A stretch of DNA of 64,000 nucleotides. Origin: Desulfomicrobium sp. ZS1 (lineage in GTDB: Bacteria; Desulfobacterota; Desulfovibrionia; Desulfovibrionales; Desulfomicrobiaceae). The notes under the pieces were generated by a model. It was not told the origin of the DNA. It searched no databases and was given only the letters and a program-made list of their open reading frames with translations. Positions 1 to 7,079 of this stretch are shown piece after piece. The stretch spans positions 1,860,001 to 1,924,000 of the forward strand of contig NZ_CP100351.1 of assembly GCF_024204645.1 (NCBI RefSeq), read 5' to 3'. The translations under genes were made by a program, and so were the position numbers. Numbering within the stretch: position 1 is the first letter of the stretch; every line of letters begins with the position of its first letter.

Positions 1-675
1 TCTGAAGATATTCACGCATTCCAGTGAATATTCGTTGGAAATAACACAGTCCTGTCCAAAGGAGAGAAATCCCTGACCAGCGTTGTCCAGCAGGTTCTTG
101 ATGGAATCGTTACGTTCTCCCAGCTCGCTGTTCTTTTCCTCTATCTGGGTGCGGTGACGAACTTCGGCCGCATTGGCAAGGTGCAGAATCTCCTTCTGCT
201 GCTTGAGGAGTTCGATTTCCTTTTCTCTTTTGTGGGTGAGCTCCACCATGAAGCGTTTGATGCTGACCACCCCAAGAAGCTTTTCGTCTTCGGTGATGAT
301 GACGATGTCATACACTTTCGACAAGGGACGATTCATGGCGATGGTACTGATGGTGGCGATGTTCACGGACACATCCACGATCAGAGGGTGCGGGTTCATG
401 ACCAGCTTAGCCGAACGTTTGAGAAAGAGAGCCCGGCCATACATGCTGCCAAGATTCTGGAAGAAATCGTTACGCATCACGAGTCCCACAGGGGCGAGAC
501 TGTCATCGACGACAACCACGCCTTCGGAGTCAGTGTGATCGTTGAAGAATGTATTCAGCGCTGCACCGGGGTCGTTGACGTGGAAGGTCGCGGTCTGTTC
601 AACCAGCTTGCGAATGTTGTCTTCTTCAGAGGAATATTCCTTGATTTCAATATCCGTCAGGGCTGTGGATTGCAT
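1..675 (-). CDS. CBS-domain signalling protein, N-terminal part (runs off left edge)
   Basis: Read on the minus strand, an open frame of 225 codons starts at ATG 675-673, preceded by GGGAG about 9 bases upstream, and continues past base 1, so the C-terminus is missing. Residues about 20-150 look like a paired CBS module: two similar units of strand-helix-strand with hydrophobic runs such as EGVVVVDD and YDIVIITEDEKLLGVVS. CBS pairs usually bind adenine nucleotides. From about residue 150 to 195 the sequence is charged and heptad-like (KREKEIELLKQQKEIL), so a coiled coil probably leads into an output domain outside the window, perhaps a kinase-like or Hpt module. It lies downstream of the CheY-like and CheX-like genes on the same strand and probably belongs to their operon. 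The output function is inference. Confidence 0.7.
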   Translation of the reverse strand, partial: MQSTALTDIEIKEYSSEEDNIRKLVEQTATFHVNDPGAALNTFFNDHTDSEGVVVVDDSLAPVGLVMRNDFFQNLGSMYGRALFLKRSAKLVMNPHPLIVDVSVNIATISTIAMNRPLSKVYDIVIITEDEKLLGVVSIKRFMVELTHKREKEIELLKQQKEILHLANAAEVRHRTQIEEKNSELGERNDSIKNLLDNAGQGFLSFGQDCVISNEYSLECVNIFR

Positions 676-879
676 TTCTGGCTCCCGTGAGGACGTTGCC
701 GACACCTGCCCTGTGTTCAAGGCCGCGGAAAATGAGCGAGCACAGGGACTCGCGATGCGGAAATGCATGCAAAAGACCATGTGATGTTGTTTTCGCGCGA
801 TAACGCTGTGGCTTGAGCTCGATTTATTGACAATGCGCTGGCGGACGGGTGCATCCCGCCCGCTTGCCAGGACGTTGCG

Positions 880-1242
880 CTAGCTAGCCAACACTTCGCT
901 GATGGCTTCAAGCACCTTGTCCGCCTCGAAAGGCTTGGTGATGTAGTGCTTGGCACCTGCATTGAGCGCTTCAAGAATCTTTCCGCCCTGCCCCAGAGCA
1001 CTGACCATCATGACCTTTGCTTCAGGGTCGGTTGCCACGATTTTCTTCAGACACTCGATGCCGTTGAGATTGGGCATGGTGATGTCCATGGTCACCAGGT
1101 CGGGCTTGAGTTCCGTATATTTTTCGAATCCGGCTTCACCATCAGATGCTTCGGCAACGATGTCGTAGTCTGCACCCGCCAGGATGGTCTTGAGATTGTT
1201 GCGGGCGACAATGGAGTCATCCACAATAAGAATGCGCGCCAT
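880..1242 (-). CDS. CheY-like single-domain response regulator
   Basis: This 120-residue protein is one complete receiver domain with no output domain, as in CheY. The acidic pair is D8-D9, the phosphoacceptor is D53 (in TMDITMP), the switch Ser is S81 and the conserved Lys is K103 (in ITKPF). The start has a strong Shine-Dalgarno (AAGGAG). The receiver probably relays phosphate from a histidine kinase to a motor or to another protein. The CheX-like protein immediately upstream on the same strand is a plausible phosphatase for it, because CheX and CheC proteins dephosphorylate CheY. The partner kinase is not identified, though the CBS-domain protein next door is a candidate. Confidence 0.93.
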   Translation of the reverse strand: MARILIVDDSIVARNNLKTILAGADYDIVAEASDGEAGFEKYTELKPDLVTMDITMPNLNGIECLKKIVATDPEAKVMMVSALGQGGKILEALNAGAKHYITKPFEADKVLEAISEVLAS

Positions 1243-1350
1243 CTTTATCTCCTTGCGTAAAAATATTCGAAATGATGAAAAATCCGGTCTCCCGCTAACC
1301 AGGTTCTCGAAAGCCCTATTCGTCGGACAAAGTGACCGGATGCGGGTATT

Positions 1351-2256
1351 TTACTGCATTGATTTGAAAACAGGCGACCCCAGCCCAATGTAGAAGGCAA
1401 ATTCGCCGAACGGAAGGTTAAAGGGAACCTTGTAGACAACGCCGATGGATTTGAGCGTGCCGTCGGTCTTGCTTTCCGAGGGGTACAGTTCCAGTTCCAC
1501 CCACTCATTGGAGAGCTTGGACAGGAACAGTCCGTTGTGCATGTTCATGAACTCGCTCAGCGAGTCGATTGCCAGGGCATCAAAGGACGTGATGTCCATT
1601 TTTGCGAAACACCTGGCGAACTCCGTCATGCCTTCCAGGCTTCCGCAAATGCCGGTGTAGATTTTGAAACGACCGTCCATCTCCTGATGCACAAGCGCTT
1701 GGAAGGAATCTTCCTGAATTTTTTCGGCAGGCTGCACCATGATGTTGCCATCGATGAACCGGACGATGTTGCGAACCAGCAGGGAAAAATACTCGCCGTA
1801 AACATGAGGATCACCCAAATCAGGCATCTTGACGATGGCCTTGGTCACGGTGTCAATGTCGTTTTTCTTCAGTGCATCTAATTCGGCTTCGTTCAACCCG
1901 GAGTCCTTACGGAAGTCCTCGAGAACGCGCGCGATCTCCTCGAAAGACAGCAGTCCGCTGTCGAGAAGGGCCTGGCTGATCAGGAGATGACGCTTGTTCT
2001 GCTGACTGAGAATTTCCGTGAGGTTTTCCTCGGTCATGTAGCCCTTGTCTATGGCGATTTCGCCAAATCGCTTGTCAAACTGCGCCTGCAGCTTATTGGT
2101 GTGTTCCACCTGCTCTGCGGTCATGTAACCCGCGTCAATGGCCAGAACGCCAATCTTGACACGGACGGAATCCTGCAGTGCCAAGACGTCACGCAATTGC
2201 GGTGCGGTGATGAAGCCGCGCTTCAAGAGATAGCTGCCGAAAAATTGGCTAAACAT
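1351..2256 (-). CDS. CheX/CheC-like protein with N-terminal MshEN-type repeats
   Basis: The start is taken at 2256, where AAGGAG lies about 9 bases upstream; the longer open frame to 2427 has no comparable site. The protein has 301 residues. Residues 1-115 hold about four similar units of the form G-x-x-A-x-D-x-G-Y-M-T-x-x-x-L-x-x-x-L-x-x-Q, for example FGEIAIDKGYMTEENL. These resemble the MshEN/GspE N-terminal repeat, a fold that binds cyclic di-GMP in MshE. The C-terminal half (about 150-301) resembles a CheX/CheC-like domain, including a stretch around SFDALAIDSLSEFMNMHNG. Known CheX proteins dephosphorylate CheY. Coupling of c-di-GMP sensing to CheY dephosphorylation is inference. It is the first gene of the operon, and IS66 is inserted about 140 bases upstream. 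Confidence 0.72.
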   Translation of the reverse strand: MFSQFFGSYLLKRGFITAPQLRDVLALQDSVRVKIGVLAIDAGYMTAEQVEHTNKLQAQFDKRFGEIAIDKGYMTEENLTEILSQQNKRHLLISQALLDSGLLSFEEIARVLEDFRKDSGLNEAELDALKKNDIDTVTKAIVKMPDLGDPHVYGEYFSLLVRNIVRFIDGNIMVQPAEKIQEDSFQALVHQEMDGRFKIYTGICGSLEGMTEFARCFAKMDITSFDALAIDSLSEFMNMHNGLFLSKLSNEWVELELYPSESKTDGTLKSIGVVYKVPFNLPFGEFAFYIGLGSPVFKSMQ

Positions 2257-2390
2257 TCGAATATACTCCTTAAAATGAAAATTTGTCATCAATCGGAAAT
2301 AGAATGTTACGCCCGTAATGTTAAGGTTGATTGAGTTTTGTATGGCAATTATGTGAAATGAATACACGGGTCCTGCCTCTTCCACCTGCG

Positions 2391-2398
2391 CTACAATT
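2391..2398. repeat. Left target-site duplication of the IS66 element
   Basis: The bases CTACAATT directly precede the left inverted repeat and are repeated exactly at 4816-4823 after the right end. Eight-base duplications are usual for IS66-family insertion. Confidence 0.93.
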
Positions 2399-2474
2399 GT
2401 AAGCGCTCTGGGAACCCCATCTTTCAATCTTTTCAGTCTGTGAGATAGTACGCCTCCGATTCAAGGAGGTCGTT

Positions 2475-2798
2475 ATGGTAACCGCATATTCTGAGCGCCG
2501 CGCTGATTTTTGGCACGAACACGTACAGCGCTGGCGAGAGAGTGGCCTGTCCAAAGGCCGTTATTGTCGTGTCCACGGGTTGTCTCCAAATAGATTCGGC
2601 TATTGGGCCAAGAAGTATCCGCCCGAGGGGCCTGCGGAAGTGGCTCTGCCTGCGATCGTTCCTCTCTCGTTCACCCTGGCGCCGAAGGCTCCTTCCATCG
2701 GGTTGCTGGTCGGCAACCGTTACTCTCTGGATATCCCTGCCGACTTCGACGAGGCCACGCTTACCAAGCTTCTGTCCGTGCTGGAGCCTCGATGCTGA
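2475..2798 (+). CDS. tnpA: IS66 TnpA (Orf1) accessory protein
   Basis: The product has 107 residues and an N-terminal helix-turn-helix-like segment (HVQRWRESGLSKGRYCRVHG then LSPNRFGYWAKKY), typical of IS66 Orf1. It is needed with TnpB for efficient transposition in studied IS66 members; its biochemical role is unclear. An AAGGAGG run lies 8-15 bases before the ATG. Its stop TGA overlaps the tnpB start in ATGCTGA (2792-2798), which suggests coupled translation. Confidence 0.9.
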   Translation: MVTAYSERRADFWHEHVQRWRESGLSKGRYCRVHGLSPNRFGYWAKKYPPEGPAEVALPAIVPLSFTLAPKAPSIGLLVGNRYSLDIPADFDEATLTKLLSVLEPRC

Positions 2799-3142
2799 GG
2801 ATGCCTGCGGCCAAGGTCTATCTCGCTCCCGGCACAACGGACATGCGCGCCGGCATCGACAGGCTGAGCATGACGGTTCAGGGCATCCTTGATCTGGATC
2901 CCTTCTCCGGACACCTCTTCGTCTTCTGCAACCGCAAGCGCGACGCCATCAAGGTGTTGTACTGGGACCGCAACGGCTTCTGCCTCTGGCACAAGCGCCT
3001 GGAGAAGCATCGATTCTGCTGGCCGGAGCGGGCGTCAGGGGTCATGAACATCACCCCACAACAGCTTGGCTGGCTCCTCGATGGACTCACGCTCACGCCG
3101 CAAGGAGCACATCAACGGTTGCACTACAGATCGGTTCTATAG
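2792..3142 (+). CDS. tnpB: IS66 TnpB (Orf2) accessory protein
   Basis: The 116-residue product carries the IS66 Orf2 signature: VYLAPGTTDMRAGIDRLS near the N-terminus, then LFVFCNRKRDAIKVLYWDRN, GFCLWHKRLEK and a C-terminal LLDGL. The start at 2792 is chosen because it overlaps the tnpA stop and gives the family's usual MxxPAxxVYLAPGxTDMR beginning; a longer upstream frame has no support. The stop TAG at 3140-3142 overlaps a GTG that opens the tnpC frame. Confidence 0.93.
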   Translation: MLRMPAAKVYLAPGTTDMRAGIDRLSMTVQGILDLDPFSGHLFVFCNRKRDAIKVLYWDRNGFCLWHKRLEKHRFCWPERASGVMNITPQQLGWLLDGLTLTPQGAHQRLHYRSVL

Positions 3143-4744
3143 TGGTAAATTTCTTGCTATTTCGGGATATTATCGATAAATATTCATGCATGGGAGACAT
3201 TGAAAACCTTCCCGATGATGTCGGGGAACTCAAGCATCTGGTCTGTGACTGCTACCAGCAAATCAACCATCTCCAAGATCGCGTAGCGCTGTTACAAGCC
3301 GCCCTGTACGCTCCCAAGTCCGAGAAATCCAAAGACCTCTACCAAGGCATTCTGCCGCTTCCCATCGTCAGGATCGCCGAGCCCAAACCGGCGGAAGTGC
3401 CCGTCGTCGAAGTCCCGGCCCACACCAGGACCAAGCGGGGACGCAAGCCACTGCCGGACCATCTGCCGCGCGTCGAAATCGTCCACGATCTGCCCGAAGA
3501 CCGGAAGGTCTGCGCCTGCGGGGCCTGCCTGAAGCGTATCGGCGAAGAAGTCTCCGAAAAGCTCGACTACGTCCCGGCCGTCATGCGGGTGCAGCGCCAT
3601 ATCCGGCCCAAATACGCATGTCCGGCCTGCGACGGCGAGGAAGGCATGCCGGTGGTGCGCATCGCGCCCATGCCGCCACAGATCATCTCCAAGGGCATAG
3701 CCACTCCGAGCCTGTTGGCCCAGGTCATTACCGCCAAGTTCGTCGATGCCATGCCGTTCTACCGCCAGACCAAGCAGTTTGCCCGCCTGGGCGTGGACAT
3801 TCCGCGTCATTCCATGTCCGGATGGGCCATGGCCGTAGCCAAGGCGCTGGAGCCGCTTCATGAGCTGTTCCAGGCGGAGATCCGATCTGGCCCTGTCATC
3901 AACATGGACGAAACCACCCTGCAAGTCCTCAAGGAACCAGGACGAGCCAATACTTCCACATCGTACCTGTGGCTCTTCCGTGGCGGCAACCCCGAGCGGC
4001 CGACCGTGGTCTATCGCTACCGACCCGACCAGGTCTGCCTCCGTCCCCAAGGAGTATCTGAGCGCGTACAAGGGCTACATCCAGACTGACGGCTACGCCG
4101 GGTACCAGGCACTCGGCGAATCGGACGGTATCATCCATGTCGGCTGCATGGCCCACATCCGTCGTAAGTTCGTCGACGTCGAAAAGGTGACTTCGAAGAA
4201 GATCACGCACGGGACGGCCAAGGAAATCCTGGACCTCATCGGCCTGCTCTACAAGGTCGAGCACAATATCAAAGAGCTGTCGCCGAACGAAAAGATCGGG
4301 AAGCGTCGGGAACAGGCCGTTCCCATCCTTGAAGCGATTCGAACCATCCTCGATGAGCGCATCGACCACGTCCCGCCCAAGAGCCTGCTCGGGCAGGCCA
4401 TGACCTACGCCCGAAACCAGTGGAGCCGGGCCATGCGCTATGTGGAATGCGACCTGCTCACGCCCGACAACAATGCGGCCGAGAACGCCATTCGCCCAGT
4501 GGCTCTGGGCCGGAAGAACTGGCTCTTTGCCGGCGCCCCCAAGGGTGCTGACGCCAGCGCCATGCTCTTTTCTCTGGTGGAGACCGCCAAGGCCAACGAG
4601 ATCGAACCCCAAGCCTATCTGAAATTTCTCTTCGAACGCTTCCCCACAGCACAAACCACGGAAGACATGCGGGCACTCATGCCGCAACACGTGGACAAAT
4701 CCCTTCTCCCAAGCCTCCCCAAGCCCAAACCGCGCAAGAAGTAG
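3142..4744 (+). pseudogene. tnpC: IS66 TnpC transposase, frameshifted
   Basis: The reading frame encodes the IS66 transposase up to about 4030 (zinc-finger-like CACGACLKRIGEE, then the catalytic segment MDETTLQVLKE, then YLWLFRGGNPERP). It then runs into a stop at 4087-4089. The expected continuation (DPTRSASVPKEYL, QTDGYAGYQAL, then LTPDNNAAENAIRPVALGRKNW with the conserved E, then LFSLVETAKANEIEP) is in another frame ending at 4744. Removing one C near 4025, within TACCGACCC, restores a single open frame. IS66 tnpC is not known to use programmed frameshifting, so this is a decay mutation or a sequence error. The start could be GTG 3142 or ATG 3190. Confidence 0.9.
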
Positions 4745-4815
4745 GGCATCTTTCCCTGCATGCCTTATCGCAGATCAATTGCCGCCGTGGAAGATGGGGG
4801 CGATTGAGCGGTTAC

Positions 4816-4823
4816 CTACAATT
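4816..4823. repeat. Right target-site duplication of the IS66 element
   Basis: CTACAATT, identical to 2391-2398. Confidence 0.93.
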
Positions 4824-5396
4824 TCTTTCGCAAGTTCTCAGCTATCCGCATCTTCCACGGATGTGCCTGATATGCGATAGAGACCATAAGGACCTCCGTG
4901 GATTGAAGATCCTTGATCTCATCACCTTGAAATTATTGAAAGATGAATTCTACTGAGCGCTTATAAAGGCAGGACAACTTCATCACGGAGTTCTACATGA
5001 TTGGGACTCGGCTTCAGATCTTACCGACCTCATGAATTCCACGTTATAAGTCGTAGAACCAAAAAATCTGAAAAATTTTCGCCTCTTTTCTATACATCAA
5101 AATCGTGAATGTGCTTGATTTTTAAGCTAATTGGTTACAAAAAATATGGGAAAAATTCTTATTACCGACACTTCGTGGACTGACGATCGTTGGCACTGCA
5201 TATAGTCAGCCCAATAATTCCAGGGTTCTGTGAATCCGCCTGCCAATTTTTCAAGAAATTCAGTTATAATAATTGGTTACTGGTTAGATTCAGGATGGCG
5301 GACGCTTGAGATAAAATCAGTCCTCCGGATTGTGCTTTCTGGCACTATTTTAGACTCTCAACAGAATATGTGTTTATGTTTAAAAATAACATAACA
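4824..5396. other. Gene-free stretch with a diverged IS66-type end
   Basis: No convincing gene is seen in these 573 AT-rich bases. From 4830 the sequence GCAAGTTCTCAGC followed by CGCATCTTCCACGG and, later, TGATATGCGATA aligns base by base with the right terminus of the adjacent IS66 element read from its end inward. It is therefore probably the terminus of a second, older IS66-like element or of a derivative without genes. A 23-codon frame on the minus strand (4887-4816) is not considered a gene. Confidence 0.5.
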
Positions 5397-6680
5397 TTAA
5401 ATATCTCCATATATGCGGCTTCTGCCGTCTCCTTTTGCTCGATAAAGAACACTATCTGCCCTATCTACAAGCACATCAACATTGTCGCCTTCTTTAGCCA
5501 TGACAACTCCAGCACTCATGCTTGTTTGTATATCGCCCTTTGAAGTCAATATTGGCGTCAACTTTAATTGCTTTAAAACTCTATTTGAAATTAAAATAGC
5601 TTCTTCAAGAGATGTTTGTGGCATTATAAGAAGAAACTCTTCACCTCCATAGCGACAAGCTGTGTCATAATTCCTAATATTATTGAGAAGGATCGTAGAA
5701 AATTTTTTAAGTATTTCATCTCCAACATTATGACCATACATATCATTGACTTTTTTAAAATAATCTAAATCGATCAGCGCGATGCATAGAGGGGTGTTTT
5801 TTCTGAACGTCCTGCCCAATTCTTTTGTTAAAGTTTGAACTCCCGTCATACGGTTGGCTAATCCAGTCAAAAAATCTGTGGACGCCATGCGGCTCAAAGC
5901 TTCTTGGGCGTTATGCAAGTCACGAATAAAAAAACGAGAAATGTACCATATGGAAGCAACAATCAAAGCAATAACTCCGATACCTGCAATGACCATGAAA
6001 ATCTGTGCCGTTTTAATTTCAAGTATCAAGTCATCAGCCTGAAGAGTGACTGAAATGCCCCCTCTTATATCTCCAATGTTATAACCTTGCTGAGCATGAC
6101 ACGTCATGCAAGTTTTATCGGTCACCAAGGGTGCCATATACCGAAAATAATCAACATCCTCACGTTTCTCAAAGGCGCTGACTTCGCTGACGCCTTCTTC
6201 AAATTGTTCCAGTGCAGATCTTTCAAATTTATCAGGAGCGTTGTCTGGATTTATTGGATCAAGACTGGTCATCTTATATCGAATTTGATCAGTTCGAAAC
6301 GGTGATTCTGAAAGTTCTCTCGTGACCAAAGAAGGATTTTTGAGAACAAATTCCCTGTCGTCACAAAATATTTTAGATTTTACTCCATTAATTTCTGCTA
6401 GATAGGGATTTTCTCCGGTTGTTTTGTCCAAAGGGACATAAACACCACCATGCTGAGCAATCCACTTTCGAACTATAACTATTTCGGAAAAAAATACTTT
6501 CGATTGTTTATAAAGATGAACTTTTAACGCTTTTGAGACATTGAATTGAAATGTAAAAAAAATACTAGCAATCACCAATGATATAATGATTGAAATAATA
6601 CCGAAATACTTACGCACACTGTTTTTTGCAGATTCAATACGAGCAATATGGTTACTAGAGTTTGATTCGTTTTGAAGCAT
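5397..6680 (-). CDS. Diguanylate cyclase with periplasmic c-heme (DUF3365/Tll0287-like) sensor
   Basis: This 427-residue membrane protein has a transmembrane segment at about 26-46, a periplasmic domain (about 50-222) ending in one c-type heme site CMTCH (191-195), a second transmembrane segment at about 227-250, and a GGDEF domain from about 265. The active-site motif is GGEEF (345-349), so synthesis of cyclic di-GMP from GTP is expected. The product-inhibition site RxxD is intact at R336-D339, five residues before the motif. The heme domain resembles DUF3365/Tll0287 modules that sense redox state or gas ligands. A chemoreceptor at 38368-40089 carries the same kind of sensor. A truncated IS5 element ends 26 bases upstream of the start, and the ribosome-binding site is weak. 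Confidence 0.9.
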   Translation of the reverse strand: MLQNESNSSNHIARIESAKNSVRKYFGIISIIISLVIASIFFTFQFNVSKALKVHLYKQSKVFFSEIVIVRKWIAQHGGVYVPLDKTTGENPYLAEINGVKSKIFCDDREFVLKNPSLVTRELSESPFRTDQIRYKMTSLDPINPDNAPDKFERSALEQFEEGVSEVSAFEKREDVDYFRYMAPLVTDKTCMTCHAQQGYNIGDIRGGISVTLQADDLILEIKTAQIFMVIAGIGVIALIVASIWYISRFFIRDLHNAQEALSRMASTDFLTGLANRMTGVQTLTKELGRTFRKNTPLCIALIDLDYFKKVNDMYGHNVGDEILKKFSTILLNNIRNYDTACRYGGEEFLLIMPQTSLEEAILISNRVLKQLKLTPILTSKGDIQTSMSAGVVMAKEGDNVDVLVDRADSVLYRAKGDGRSRIYGDI

Positions 6681-6705
6681 GTTGTTTCACTGAAAATGAA
6701 ATATT

Positions 6706-7079
6706 TAGTCGATCCTGAAAAACTGTTAAAACGCCACGTCAGGCACAGGTCTGAACAGACAGAACATTGGTTCGAAAAACGTACCCAAGCAATTTGAGGC
6801 ACAAAAAATACAGTATCCGGATGAGATTCCGGAAGTTGAAGGCTGCACAGGCCATGAACAGGTTCACGGAATCGCCAATCCGGCCTTTGAGGTAGTTTCG
6901 AAGCATCCTGTGATCGTTCTTGAGATGGCCGATGATTGGTTCGATGGCTGCCCTGCGGCGAAAGCGCTCTCTGGCTTTGCGCTTCTCACGTTCAGTTTTT
7001 GGCCCCTTGCCTGATTCTGGAATTTCGATGCGGGCCGCCCCGATTTGACGCTTGCCGCGATATCTACGGTCACAAATAG
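6706..7079 (-). mobile_element. IS5-family element, 5'-truncated remnant
   Basis: On the minus strand the bases encode only the C-terminal part of an IS5-family transposase: YRGKRQIGAARIEIP, then RERFRRRAAIEPIIGHLKND with the catalytic E, then GRIGDSVNLFMACAAFNFR, ending at TGA 6741-6739. The outer end TAGTCGATCCTGAAAAAC at 6706 matches the termini of the deleted element at 9114-9484. The 5' part of the transposase is missing and the remnant abuts the stop codon of the histidine kinase gene at 7080. Confidence 0.85.

Larger units (their letters stand above)
2399..4815 (+). mobile_element. IS66-family insertion sequence (2417 bp)
   Basis: The element begins GTAAGCGCTC at 2399. Its right end, read inward on the other strand from 4815, begins GTAACCGCTC. 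The two ends share GTAA, CGCTC and, further in, CCCCATCTT, with mismatches between. Perfect 8-bp direct repeats flank it. Inside are the three standard IS66 genes in order (tnpA, tnpB, tnpC), overlapping and on the plus strand. The perfect duplication points to a fairly recent insertion. The tnpC frame is broken by a single-base shift, so the copy may be inactive. It separates the cheX-like operon from whatever originally lay upstream. Confidence 0.95.

Noticed and set aside
154-690. Plus-strand open frames of 121-178 codons at the left edge
   Set aside because: They are shadows of the CBS-domain protein read on the minus strand, which has a start with ribosome-binding site and recognisable domains.
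2603-2791. Longer start for IS66 TnpB at 2603
   Set aside because: It would overlap most of tnpA; the start at 2792 matches the family N-terminus and the usual overlap.
4816-4887. 23-codon minus-strand frame beginning after CGGAGG and ending at the IS66 target duplication
   Set aside because: Too short, no family, and its sequence is explained by similarity to an IS66 terminus.
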